From contig JAGTJW010000001.1 of NCBI GenBank assembly GCA_023657425.1, positions 558,001 through 622,000 of the forward strand: a stretch of 64,000 bases of DNA, read 5' to 3'. Made by a program: the position numbers and the translations under genes. Origin of the DNA: Ideonella sp. WA131b (lineage in GTDB: Bacteria > Pseudomonadota > Gammaproteobacteria > Burkholderiales > Burkholderiaceae_C). Of the stretch, positions 7,873 through 16,172 are shown piece by piece (position 1 is the stretch's first letter; every line of letters begins with the position of its first letter). The notes beneath the pieces were generated by a model. It was not told the DNA's origin, made no database searches, and worked only from the letters and a program-made list of their open reading frames with translations.

Positions 7873-7992
7873 CTACTCCTTGCCGGCCCAGGGCGGCAGT
7901 TCCTCCTGGGCCGGCTCGACGCGCTGCAGGGCGCCGAAACCCAGCACCCTGGCTGCCGCGCACAGGACCGCCAGCGGCCGCCGGATGCCCAT
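7873..7992 (-). CDS. Candidate 39-aa small protein downstream of M16 peptidase
   Basis: Reads MGIRRPLAVLCAAARVLGFG, then ALQRVEPAQEELPPWAGKE. The first half could be a short membrane or signal segment, the tail (QEELPPWAGKE) is polar with a Trp-Pro motif. It starts 14 bp after the stop of the M16 peptidase gene on the same strand, so it could be co-transcribed, and ends 5 bp from the convergent 5'-nucleotidase gene. There is no strong Shine-Dalgarno sequence. It is included because it fills a gap neatly and has a plausible membrane-peptide layout; the evidence is position and composition only. Confidence 0.4.
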   Translation of the reverse strand: MGIRRPLAVLCAAARVLGFGALQRVEPAQEELPPWAGKE

Positions 7993-8005
7993 CGCAGCGG
8001 GGGCT

Positions 8006-10753
8006 TCAGGGCTTGGCACGGAAGTCACCGCCCCAGGCGATGACGAGTCTGGCCGGATCGATGTGGCGGCGCCAGGCGGCGTTGATCTCGGCCAGCGTCA
8101 CGCGGGCCAGCGCGTCGTCAAGCGCCTGCTCACGCGCGAAACGGCGATCGTGGTACAGGTTGCTGGCCAGGCGGTCCACCAGCACGCCGTCCTGGGCCCG
8201 GGCCAAGGCGCGCCGCTTCAGCAGCCCGGCACGGCCTGCGTCGAGCTCGGCCTGCGTGAAGCCCTCGGCCAGGGAGCGTGCCAACTCCTCCTTCAGCGCC
8301 TGCTCGACGCGCGGCTGGTTCTGCGGCGCGAAGATGGCGCTGAGGTTGAACGTGGTGCCGGCGTCCTGCACCGGAAAGTCGAACCAGCTGCCGACGTCGT
8401 AGCTCAGGCCCTCTTTCTCGCGGATGCGCATCCACAGCCGCGAGTCGGTACCGCGGCCGAACACCTGGTTGGCCAGCAGCAGCGCCGCATGATCGGGGTG
8501 GCTGTCGGTGATCGGCAGCACCAGGCGCGCGGCGAGGTGGGCGTTGGCCTTGTCGGGCGTGGCCTCGACGAAGCGGGCCGGCTCGGCCGGCGCCTGGGGC
8601 CGCGGCACGCGCACCTGCGGCTCGGGGCCGCCCGCGGGCTGGTGCCAGGCGCCGAAGGCCTCGGCGAGTGCACGGCGCACGGCGGCCACGTCCATGTCGC
8701 CCACCGCCGCGAACTCACCGCGCTGGGCGCTCACGAAGCGGCGGTGGAAGGCCCGCACCTGCTCCAGCGTGACGGCGCGCACCGCGGCGGCCTCCTCGTC
8801 GAAACCGGGCACATGGCGCAGGTCGCCCGCGGGCCAGCGGTTGCCGTGGCGTTCGATGCGGCGGTCGACCACGGCACCGGGGTCCTGGCGCGACTCCTCC
8901 AGGCCCAGCAGCCACTGCCGGCGCATCTCTTCCAGCGGCCCGGCCTCGAAGGCCGGCTCGCGCAGGAGCCGGCCGACCAGCAAGATGACCTCGGGCAAAC
9001 GCTCGCGGCGCGTCGTCACGTTCACCCAGATCGACTCGCCGGTGCCCTGGATGGACACCTGGGCCTGCAGCGCATCGAAGCGGTCGGCGATCTGCTGGCG
9101 CGTCATACCGGCGCCGCCCTTGTCGATCAGCGCACCCGCCAGCTCCGCCACGGTGCGTTGGCCCACCAGGCTCTGCGCCGTGCCGTGGTGCAGCGCCAGG
9201 CGCATGCGCACGCTGCGCCCGCGCGTGCCCTTGGGCAGCAGCGCATACCGCAGGCCCGCGTTCGGCAGCCGTGCCGGGCCGCCGACGGTGCCCTGCACCG
9301 TGCGGGCGTCCAGCACCGCGGGCGTCGGGTCGAAGGCCTCGGCCACGGCGGCGGCGGGGTCGCCGCGGTAGCCCTCGACGAGGCGGGCGACGTCGAACTT
9401 GGCCGGGGTCGGCGCCCGGTCGGGCGCGGCCACCGGCTCGAACACCGCGACGCTGCGGTTGTCGCGCTTGAGCCAGGTGCGCGCAAAGCGGTTGAGATCG
9501 TCGAGCGTGAGGGCACGGACGCGGTCACGGGCCAGGAAATACAGCCGCCAGTCGCCCTGCGCGATGGCCTCCGACAGCGCCACGCCGATGCGCTCGGGAT
9601 CGGCGAAGCCGTTGTCCCAGTCGTTCAGCCAGGCCTGGCGCGCGCGCTGCAGCTCCTCGGCCGTCACCGGCTCGGTGGCCACGCCGTCGAGCACCGCAGC
9701 CATGGCGGCGCGCGCAGCGGCCACGTCCTGGCCTGGCGCCAGCGCCGCGCCCACGATCAGGGCCGAGGGCTCGGCCCAGGCCAGCGTGGCGCTGAAGGCC
9801 TGCGCGGCCTGACCCGGCTCAACGACGCGGCGGTGCAGGCGGCCGCCGGGCGTGTCGCCCAGCACCATGGCCAGCAGCTGCGCCGCGGCGAAGTCGGGGT
9901 GCGGGCCCGGCGGCACGTGGTAGCCGATGTAGATCAGCGGCGCGCCGCCGACACGGCGCACGGTGGCGAGCCGCTCGCCGTCCTGGGCCGGGTCCAGCGT
10001 GTAGGTGGGCTCGAGCACGCGCGTCGGCCGCGGGATCGGGCCGAAGCTCTCCTGCACCCAGGCCAGCACCTGGGCCGTGTCGAACTTGCCCGAGACGATG
10101 AGCGTGGCGTTGTCGGGCTGGTAGTGCCTGCGGTAGAAGGCCTGGAGGCGCGAGATGTCGACGTTCTCGATGTCGGTGCGCGCGCCGATCGTGCCCTTGC
10201 CGTAGTTGTGCCAGTCGTACATCGTGCCCAGGAGGCGGTGGAAGAGCACGCGGCCGGGGTTGTTCTCGCCGGCCTCGAACTCGTTGCGCACCACCGTCAT
10301 CTCGGTGTCGAGATCGGCCCGGGCGATGAAGCTGTTGACCATGATGTCGGCCTGCCAGCCCAGATACCAGCGCAGGTTGCGGTCATCGGCGGCGAAGCTG
10401 GCGAAGTAGTTGGTGCGATCCGTCCAGGTGGTGCCGTTGGCGCGCAGACCACGGCGGCTGAACTCGGCCAGCGCGTTGCGCGTGGTCGGCGTGCCCTTGA
10501 AGACGAGGTGCTCCAGCAGATGCGCCATGCCGGTCTCGCCGTAGTTCTCGTGCCGACTGCCGACACGGTAGGTCATGTTCACCGTGGTCGTCGGCTTGCT
10601 GTCGTCGGGCACCAGCAGCAGCTGCAGGCCGTTGACCAGGCGGTATTCGCTGATGCCTTCGACGGTGGTCACCCGTTGCGGAGCCGCCAGCGCGGCACCC
10701 GCGGCGCAGAGCAAGGCGAGCGCGCAGGCCCGCAGCCAGAGGAGCTTGATCAT
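8006..10753 (-). CDS. Periplasmic M16 family zinc metallopeptidase (two-domain, pitrilysin-like)
   Basis: 915 aa. Signal peptide at residues 1-24 (ends ALAA). The inverted zinc motif HLLEH at residues 78-82 lies in the conserved GMAHLLEHLVFKGT context, with the distal Glu expected in NEFEAGENNPGR about 75 residues later. The second half (from about residue 490) is a further pair of M16 subdomains without an HxxEH motif, as usual, and contains the RLVLPITDSHPDHAALLLAN and FGRGTDSRLWMRIREKEGLSYDVG segments that bind peptide termini. It degrades oligopeptides in the periplasm. The start at 10753 is fixed by the signal peptide. Next gene upstream is the Crp-type regulator (same strand, 101 bp). 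Confidence 0.92.
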   Translation of the reverse strand: MIKLLWLRACALALLCAAGAALAAPQRVTTVEGISEYRLVNGLQLLLVPDDSKPTTTVNMTYRVGSRHENYGETGMAHLLEHLVFKGTPTTRNALAEFSRRGLRANGTTWTDRTNYFASFAADDRNLRWYLGWQADIMVNSFIARADLDTEMTVVRNEFEAGENNPGRVLFHRLLGTMYDWHNYGKGTIGARTDIENVDISRLQAFYRRHYQPDNATLIVSGKFDTAQVLAWVQESFGPIPRPTRVLEPTYTLDPAQDGERLATVRRVGGAPLIYIGYHVPPGPHPDFAAAQLLAMVLGDTPGGRLHRRVVEPGQAAQAFSATLAWAEPSALIVGAALAPGQDVAAARAAMAAVLDGVATEPVTAEELQRARQAWLNDWDNGFADPERIGVALSEAIAQGDWRLYFLARDRVRALTLDDLNRFARTWLKRDNRSVAVFEPVAAPDRAPTPAKFDVARLVEGYRGDPAAAVAEAFDPTPAVLDARTVQGTVGGPARLPNAGLRYALLPKGTRGRSVRMRLALHHGTAQSLVGQRTVAELAGALIDKGGAGMTRQQIADRFDALQAQVSIQGTGESIWVNVTTRRERLPEVILLVGRLLREPAFEAGPLEEMRRQWLLGLEESRQDPGAVVDRRIERHGNRWPAGDLRHVPGFDEEAAAVRAVTLEQVRAFHRRFVSAQRGEFAAVGDMDVAAVRRALAEAFGAWHQPAGGPEPQVRVPRPQAPAEPARFVEATPDKANAHLAARLVLPITDSHPDHAALLLANQVFGRGTDSRLWMRIREKEGLSYDVGSWFDFPVQDAGTTFNLSAIFAPQNQPRVEQALKEELARSLAEGFTQAELDAGRAGLLKRRALARAQDGVLVDRLASNLYHDRRFAREQALDDALARVTLAEINAAWRRHIDPARLVIAWGGDFRAKP

Positions 10754-10854
10754 GGGCGGATTCTTGCGCAGCGCCGCGGCATCGACATGCCCCGTGGCCG
10801 GCCAGGGTTGGTGACAGCGCCTTCCGCCGGAGCGCTTGATGTCCTCAAGGGCGG

Positions 10855-11589
10855 TCAGGCCGCATAACGCCGCAGCCGTTCCAGATCGAGCACGCGCACG
10901 CCACCGTACTCGACGCGGATGACGCCTGCGCCGTCCAGCGCGGCCAGCGCCTCGTTCACACGCTGGCGGCCCAGGCCCACGAGGTAGCCCAGCTCCTGCT
11001 GCGTGATGCGCAGCCGCTCGCCCACGCCGGGATACAGCACGGGGTGAAACAGCGCCGCCAGGTTGCGCGCCACGCGCTCGTCGGGGTGGGTGAGGCGGTC
11101 GATCTCGCGCGCGGCGATGAACTGGCCCAGCCGCTCGTTGAGCTGGTTCATGACGAAGCGGTTGAAGGCGATGCTGCGGCCCAGCAGCCAGTGGAAGGTG
11201 TCGGCCGGGATGCCCGCCACCACGCTGGGCCGCAGCGCCTGGATGTTGTAGCGGTAGACCTCGTTCTTCAGCAGCGTGCCCTCGCCGAACCAGCCGCCAC
11301 TGGTGATGCCGGTGAAGGTGATCGGCAGGCCCTCGGCGCTGTCGTTGCTCATCTTCAAGAGGCCGTCGATCACGCCCAGCCACCACACGGCGGCGCGGCC
11401 GACACGGCACAGCACCTCGCCCGGCTGCACGTCGATGACGCGCAGATCGGCCACCACGCGGGCCCGGTGCTCGGCCTCGATCAGCCCGAGCCAGGGCACG
11501 CTGGCGAGATCGTCGCGCGCGGGCGCCCGCGACTGCGAGCTGCGCACCGCGATGGCATGGTTGGCTGACGGGAGAGCATTCGTCGCCAT
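10855..11589 (-). CDS. Crp/Fnr family transcriptional regulator, divergent from the acyl-CoA ligase/liv operon
   Basis: 244 aa. N-terminal cyclic-nucleotide-binding-like beta-roll (about residues 40-150, with GEVLCRVGRAAVWWLGVIDGLLKMS and GGWFGEG), long dimer helix, then a C-terminal winged helix (about 170-240) with recognition region RITQQELGYLVGLGRQRVNEAL. The Arg-Ser/Thr pair that contacts cAMP phosphate in Crp is not seen in the GGWFGEGTLLKNEVYRYN segment, and there is no Fnr-type cysteine cluster, so it likely senses something else, possibly an acyl-CoA, as this subfamily usually sits next to acyl-CoA ligase/liv operons. Start ATG 11589 is before the divergent gap that holds a perfect dyad at 11633-11650. 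Autoregulation and control of the divergent operon are inference. Confidence 0.85.
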   Translation of the reverse strand: MATNALPSANHAIAVRSSQSRAPARDDLASVPWLGLIEAEHRARVVADLRVIDVQPGEVLCRVGRAAVWWLGVIDGLLKMSNDSAEGLPITFTGITSGGWFGEGTLLKNEVYRYNIQALRPSVVAGIPADTFHWLLGRSIAFNRFVMNQLNERLGQFIAAREIDRLTHPDERVARNLAALFHPVLYPGVGERLRITQQELGYLVGLGRQRVNEALAALDGAGVIRVEYGGVRVLDLERLRRYAA

Positions 11590-11632
11590 GGGCGGGTCAC
11601 AAGGGAAACACCTGTCAGTGCGAACCCGACAA

Positions 11633-11650
11633 TTGTCGTCGGAACGACAA
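11633..11650. promoter_or_regulatory. Candidate Crp/Fnr-type operator (7-4-7 dyad)
   Basis: TTGTCGT-CGGA-ACGACAA is a perfect 7-bp inverted repeat with a 4-bp spacer, located between the divergent regulator (start 11589) and the ligase gene (start 11715). An overlapping 12-bp palindrome CGACAATTGTCG lies at 11627-11638. Length and spacing fit a Crp/Fnr dimer site. The assignment to the adjacent regulator is inference from position. Confidence 0.6.
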
Positions 11651-11714
11651 CACGGCGTCAAAGTGATGTCCAGAATGAATGCTCGGGGTCCAACGAGAAC
11701 CCAGGAGACACGCA

Positions 11715-13694
11715 GTGCCGACGACGTTCCCCCGTCTGATGCTCGACCACGCGAAGGCGCGCCCCTCGGCGCCGGCCCTGCGCGAGAAGGTCTACGGCAT
11801 CTGGCAGACCACGACGTGGGCCGAGCTTGCGGTGCTGGTGCGGCACCTGGCTTGCGGCCTGGCCCATGCGGGCCTGAAGCGCGGCGACCACATCGTCGTC
11901 GTCGGCGACAACCGGCCGCGCCTGTACGCCACCCTGCTGGCGGCGCAGAGCCTGGGCGGCATCCCGGTGCCCCTGTACCAGGACGCCGCGGCCACCGAGT
12001 ACGTGTTCCCGGTCAACAACGCCGAGGTGCGCTTCGCCGTCGTCGAAGACCAGGAGCAGGTCGACAAGATGCTCGAGCTGCGCGAGCAATGCCCGCTGCT
12101 GGCGCACATCTGGTACGACGACGCGCGCGGCCTGCGCAACTACGCCGAAAACGGCCTCGACAGCCTGGACGCGCTGGTGGCCGCCGGCCAGGCCCACGAC
12201 GCGAGCCACGCGCGCCTGTTCGACGACGAGGTGGCGCAGTGCCAGCCGGGCGACGTGGCGGCGATGTTCTTCACCAGCGGCACCACCGGCAACCCGAAGG
12301 GCGTGGTGCACACGCACGCCACCCTGCTGGACCGCGCCAAGGCCGGCCAGTCCTTCGACAAGCTCACCGAGCGCGAAGAGGTGCTCGCCTACATGCCGCT
12401 GGCCTGGATCGGCCAGAACATCTTCAGCTACGCGCAGTGGCTGGCCTGCGGCTACGTGGTGAACTGCCCTGAGAGCGCGGCCACGGTGATGATCGACCTG
12501 AAGGAGATCGGCCCCACGTACTACTTCGCGCCGCCGCGGGTGTTCGAAGGGCTGCTCACCAGCGTGATGATCCGCATGGAAGACGCCGGCCGCGTGAAGC
12601 GCTGGCTGTTCGAGCGCGGCATGGACGTGGCCCGCCGCGTGGGGCCGGCCCTGATGGACGACCGCCTTGCCGCGGGCACGGCGGGGGCCGGCAAGACCAT
12701 CGGCGCGCTCGACCGCCTCAAGTACCGCCTGGGCGACTACTTCGTCTACGGCCCCTTGCGCAACACGCTGGGCTTCAGCCGCGTGCGCGTGGCCTACACG
12801 GCCGGCGAGGCCATCGGCCCCGACCTCTTCACCTTCTACCGCTCCATCGGCATCAACCTGAAGCAGCTCTACGGCAGCACCGAAACCGCCGTGTTCGTGT
12901 GCCTGCAGCCCGACCATGAAGTGAAGGCCGACACGGTGGGCGTGCCGATCGACGGCGTGCAGATCCGCGTCGAGGCCAGCGGCGAGATCATGGTCAAGAG
13001 CCCGGGCCTGCTGAAGGAGTACTACAAGAACCCCAAGGCCACCGAAGAGGTGCTGACGGCCGACGGTTGGTACCACACGGGCGACGCCGGCTTCCTGGAT
13101 GCCACCGGCCACCTGAAGATCATCGACCGCGCCAAAGACGTGGGCCGCCTGTTGGGCGGCACCAACGACGGGGCCATGTTCGCGCCCAAGTACGTGGAGA
13201 ACAAGCTGAAGTTCTTCCCGTTCATCAAGGAGGCCGTGGCCTTCGGCGACCGGCGCGAGAAGGTCTGCGCCTTCATCAACATTGACTTCGAGGCCGTGGG
13301 CAACTGGGCCGAGCGGCGCAACCTGCCGTATGCCGGCTACACCGATCTGGCCGGCAAGACCGAGGTGCTGGCGCTGGTGAAGGACTGCGTCGAGAAGGTC
13401 AACGCCGATCTCGCCGCCGACGCCATGCTGGCCGGCAGCCAGGTGAGCCGCTTCCTCGTGCTGCACAAGGAGCTGGATGCCGACGACGGCGAGCTCACGC
13501 GCACGCGCAAGGTGCGCCGCGGCGACATCGGCGACAAGTACCAGGTGCTGGTCGATGCGCTCTATGGCGGCCGGGCCGAGCAGTTCATCGAGACGGCGGT
13601 GAAGTTCGAAGACGGCCGCTCGGGCAGCGTGAGTGCGACGCTGCCGATCGTGGATGCGAAGACGTTCGCGGCGGTGGGGGGGAAGGCGGCGTGA
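11715..13694 (+). CDS. AMP-forming acyl-CoA ligase (long-chain/aryl type) of the liv operon
   Basis: 659 aa ANL-superfamily enzyme. Core motifs: P-loop FFTSGTTGNPKG (about residue 194), A5-type YGSTETA, A7 YHTGDAGFLD and A8 hinge IIDRAKDVGRL; the last catalytic Lys region near the C-terminus reads GELTRTRKVRRGDI. It activates a carboxylic acid with ATP and CoA. The start is GTG at 11715 with AGGAGA six bases upstream; this gives the family N-terminus TTFPRLMLDHAKARPSAPA. It opens the operon with livGHM, the binding protein and livF, so it probably activates the imported compound. Members of this subfamily are annotated long-chain fatty-acid CoA ligases but the substrate is not proven. Confidence 0.88.
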   Translation: MPTTFPRLMLDHAKARPSAPALREKVYGIWQTTTWAELAVLVRHLACGLAHAGLKRGDHIVVVGDNRPRLYATLLAAQSLGGIPVPLYQDAAATEYVFPVNNAEVRFAVVEDQEQVDKMLELREQCPLLAHIWYDDARGLRNYAENGLDSLDALVAAGQAHDASHARLFDDEVAQCQPGDVAAMFFTSGTTGNPKGVVHTHATLLDRAKAGQSFDKLTEREEVLAYMPLAWIGQNIFSYAQWLACGYVVNCPESAATVMIDLKEIGPTYYFAPPRVFEGLLTSVMIRMEDAGRVKRWLFERGMDVARRVGPALMDDRLAAGTAGAGKTIGALDRLKYRLGDYFVYGPLRNTLGFSRVRVAYTAGEAIGPDLFTFYRSIGINLKQLYGSTETAVFVCLQPDHEVKADTVGVPIDGVQIRVEASGEIMVKSPGLLKEYYKNPKATEEVLTADGWYHTGDAGFLDATGHLKIIDRAKDVGRLLGGTNDGAMFAPKYVENKLKFFPFIKEAVAFGDRREKVCAFINIDFEAVGNWAERRNLPYAGYTDLAGKTEVLALVKDCVEKVNADLAADAMLAGSQVSRFLVLHKELDADDGELTRTRKVRRGDIGDKYQVLVDALYGGRAEQFIETAVKFEDGRSGSVSATLPIVDAKTFAAVGGKAA

Positions 13695-13730
13695 GTGCCT
13701 CGGCGCTGTTCTCGTGGGCTGCTGCGCGTC

Positions 13731-14241
13731 GCGGCGGGCGGTGTCGGGCTGGGGGGCAGGATGGGGCGGTCTTCGCTGCGCGAAGACTCCGCTCCGATGC
13801 TCGGTCCGAGGGCGCACGGCAAAACTCGCTACGCGGGCCTTGCCCGCTCCGCTCAAACACTTGCCGTGAGTCAGTCCACGAAGCGCGCTGCGCGCGCCGC
13901 CCTCGGCCCTGCGCTTCTCGCCGCCCCAGACTGCCCCCCAGCCCGACACCGCCCGCCGCTCAAGCACCGGCATTGGTTCTCGGTGACGACCCAAGACGGT
14001 TGTTTGCAAAGGCGGGGGCGGTGGGCCGGTGGCGCGCCTTTGCGCAGCCGAGGAGCGCAGGGCTTTCGGCCCGCGCGCGCAGCGCGCCTCGTCAACTGAC
14101 TCACGGCAAGTGTTTGAGCGCAGCGGGCAAGGCCCGCGTAGCGAGTTTTGCCGTGGGGCCGGAAGCCCGAGCACCGCAGGGCACCCCCGCGCAGCGGGGG
14201 CCAGCAACGAAGCGACACCGGCCCACCGCCCCCGCCTTTGC
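13731..14241. repeat. Two inverted hairpin-type elements in the ligase-livG gap
   Basis: The 577-bp gap 13695-14271 holds no gene that I can support. Element 1 (13731-13959) is bounded by a perfect 29-bp inverted repeat (13731-13759 and 13931-13959). Element 2 (14006-14241) is bounded by a 26-bp inverted repeat (14006-14031 and 14216-14241) related in sequence. Inside each is a homologous segment of about 83 bp in opposite orientation (13815-13897 and 14073-14155, containing GTTTGAGCGCAGCGGGCAAG on one strand), so the two elements are inverted copies of each other. A small hairpin CTTCGCTGCGCGAAG is at 13771-13785. It could be a REP/MITE pair; its effect on the ligase-to-livG transcript is unknown. 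Confidence 0.85.
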
Positions 14242-14271
14242 CCGCGCAGCAGCGAGCGAGCACCCCACACC

Positions 14272-15066
14272 ATGAGCCAACGCAAGATCGGCGACGTCAT
14301 CCTCGACGTCAAGAACATCAGCCTGCGTTTCGGTGGCGTGAAGGCGCTCACCGACATCAGCTTCGACGTGCGCGAGCACGAGGTGCGGGCCATCATCGGC
14401 CCCAACGGCGCCGGCAAGAGCAGCATGCTCAACTGCATCAATGGCGTGTACACGCCGCAGGAAGGCAGCATCACCTTCCACGGCAAGACCTTCGACCACA
14501 TGAACAGCCGCCAGGTGGCCGAGATGGGCGTGGCGCGCACCTTCCAGAACCTGGCCCTCTTCAAGGGCATGAGCGTGCTCGACAACATCATGAGCGGCCG
14601 CAACCTGCGCATGAACACCAACCTGCTGCAGCAGGCCTTCCGCAACCCCTGGTGGAGCAGCGCCGAGAAGGAAGAGGCCGAGCACCGCGAGACGGTGGAA
14701 AAGATCATCGACTTCCTCGAGATCCAGGCCTGGCGCAAGACGCCCGTCGGCCGCCTGCCCTATGGCCTGCAAAAGCGCGTGGACCTGGGCCGCGCGCTGG
14801 CCATGGAGCCCACGGTGCTGCTGCTCGACGAGCCGATGGCCGGCATGAACGTCGAGGAGAAGCAGGACATGAGCCGCTTCGTGCTCGACGTGAACGACGA
14901 GTTCGGCACCACCATCGTGCTCATCGAGCACGACATGGGCGTGGTCATGGACATCTCCGACCGCGTGGTGGTGCTCGACTACGGCAGGAAGATCGGCGAC
15001 GGCACCCCGCAGGAGGTGCGCGCCAACCCCGACGTCATCAGTGCCTACCTCGGCACCAGCCACTGA
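14272..15066 (+). CDS. livG: Branched-chain amino acid-type ABC transporter ATP-binding protein LivG
   Basis: 264 aa. Walker A GPNGAGKSS near residue 43, the LivG-specific LFKGMSVLDNIMSGR segment, a degenerate ABC signature LPYGLQKRVDLGRAL (LPYGLQ is typical of LivG, in place of LSGGQ), Walker B VLLLDEPMAG and switch IEHDMG. It starts with ATG 14272, 577 bp after the ligase because of the repeat pair, and is 12 bp before livH. With LivHM, LivF and the binding protein it forms a HAAT-type importer. The neighbouring ligase suggests a fatty or aromatic acid as substrate rather than an amino acid; this is inference. Confidence 0.92.
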   Translation: MSQRKIGDVILDVKNISLRFGGVKALTDISFDVREHEVRAIIGPNGAGKSSMLNCINGVYTPQEGSITFHGKTFDHMNSRQVAEMGVARTFQNLALFKGMSVLDNIMSGRNLRMNTNLLQQAFRNPWWSSAEKEEAEHRETVEKIIDFLEIQAWRKTPVGRLPYGLQKRVDLGRALAMEPTVLLLDEPMAGMNVEEKQDMSRFVLDVNDEFGTTIVLIEHDMGVVMDISDRVVVLDYGRKIGDGTPQEVRANPDVISAYLGTSH

Positions 15067-15078
15067 GGAGCAAGGGCC

Positions 15079-16008
15079 ATGGGGTTCTTCATCGAGACGG
15101 TGATCGGCGGGCTGATGAGCGGCATGCTGTATTCGCTCATCGCGCTGGGCTTCGTGCTCATCTTCAAGGCCAGCGGCGTCTTCAACTTCGCTCAAGGCGC
15201 GATGGTGCTGTTCGCGGCACTGGCGATGGCGCGCTTCTCGGAGTGGTTCCCGGCGCTGCTGGGTTTCGACAGCAAGCTGCTGGCCAACCTGCTGGCCTTT
15301 GCCGGCGCGCTGGTGCTGATGATCATCGTGGCCTGGCTGATCGAGCGGCTGGTGCTGGGCAAGATGGTCAACCAGGAGGCCATCACGCTGCTGATGGCCA
15401 CATTGGGCATCACCTACTTCCTCGACGGCTTCGGCCAGACGGTCTTCGGCAGCGCCATCTACAAGATCGACATCGGCCTGCCGAAGGACCCGCTCTTCCT
15501 GTTCGAGAGCACCTTCCAGGGCGGCGTGCTGGTCAACAAGGAAGACCTCTACGCGGCGGCGATCGCGGCCACACTGGTGATCGCGCTGAGCATCTTCTTC
15601 CAGAAAACGCCTACGGGCCGCGCGCTGCGCGCCGTGGCCGACGACCACCAGGCCGCACAGAGCATCGGCATCCCGCTCAACCGCGTGTGGGTGATCGTCT
15701 GGAGCGTCGCCGGTTTCGTGGCGCTGGTGGCCGGCATGATCTGGGGCAGCAAGCTGGGCGTGCAGTTCAGCTTGAGCCTGCTGGCACTGAAGGCGCTGCC
15801 GGTGGTCATCCTGGGCGGGCTGACCAGCGTGCCGGGGGCCATCGTCGGCGGGCTGATCATCGGCGTGGGCGAGAAAGTCTCCGAGGTCTACCTCGGGCCT
15901 CTGCTCGGCGGCGGCATCGAGATCTGGTTCGCCTACGTGCTGGTGCTCTTCGTGCTGCTGGTGCGGCCGCAGGGCCTCTTCGGCGAAAAAATCATCGACC
16001 GCGTATGA
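15079..16008 (+). CDS. livH: LivH-type permease subunit
   Basis: 309 aa with about eight membrane helices. Family marks: N-terminal GLMSGMLYSLIALGFVLIFK with FNFAQGAMVLF, and the cytoplasmic EAA-like loop around residues 175-195 (TPTGRALRAVADDHQAAQS), followed by LGGLTSVPGAIVGGLIIGV. Shine-Dalgarno AGGAG lies eight bases before the ATG. It pairs with LivM to form the membrane channel. The gap to livM is filled with four family B repeats. Confidence 0.92.
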   Translation: MGFFIETVIGGLMSGMLYSLIALGFVLIFKASGVFNFAQGAMVLFAALAMARFSEWFPALLGFDSKLLANLLAFAGALVLMIIVAWLIERLVLGKMVNQEAITLLMATLGITYFLDGFGQTVFGSAIYKIDIGLPKDPLFLFESTFQGGVLVNKEDLYAAAIAATLVIALSIFFQKTPTGRALRAVADDHQAAQSIGIPLNRVWVIVWSVAGFVALVAGMIWGSKLGVQFSLSLLALKALPVVILGGLTSVPGAIVGGLIIGVGEKVSEVYLGPLLGGGIEIWFAYVLVLFVLLVRPQGLFGEKIIDRV

Positions 16009-16023
16009 GCCTGAATCCCCACC

Positions 16024-16164
16024 CGTTCGGGCTGAGCCTGTCGAAGCCTCACACGGCACTTCGACTGGCTCAGTGCGAACGGGATCGTTACCCGTTCGGG
16101 CTGAGCCTGTCGAAGCCCTGCCCCCACAGCCCACCCAGCGCTTCGACAGGCTCAGCGCGAACGG
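16024..16164. repeat. Four family B REP-like repeats between livH and livM
   Basis: Copies of the CTGAGCCTGTCGAAG unit with flanking CGTTCGGG at 16024-16046 and 16092-16116 (direct) and at 16058-16083 and 16141-16164 (inverted). They form alternating head-to-head pairs able to fold into two stem-loops in the transcript. They fill nearly all of the 164-bp gap inside the operon. The last copy runs directly into the livM ribosome-binding site. Confidence 0.88.
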
Positions 16165-16167
16165 AGG
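16163..16167 (+). promoter_or_regulatory. livM Shine-Dalgarno (GGAGG) formed at the edge of a repeat
   Basis: GGAGG lies five bases before the GTG start codon at 16173. Its first bases belong to the inverted family B repeat that ends ...GCGAACGG, so the repeat contributes to the ribosome-binding site. This also decides the start: GTG 16173 is well placed, and no ATG is near. Confidence 0.6.
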
Positions 16168-16172
16168 CCTGA

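Noticed and set aside
7697-10867. A 1056-codon open frame on the plus strand
   Set aside because: It is antisense to the M16 peptidase gene. Its translation is rich in Ala, Arg, Gln and His with no motif, which is the usual product of reading high-GC genes in the opposite frame.
13691-14275. Overlapping open frames in the ligase-livG gap
   Set aside because: They run through two inverted elements on both strands in several frames; their proteins are low-complexity and mirror each other because the DNA is palindromic.
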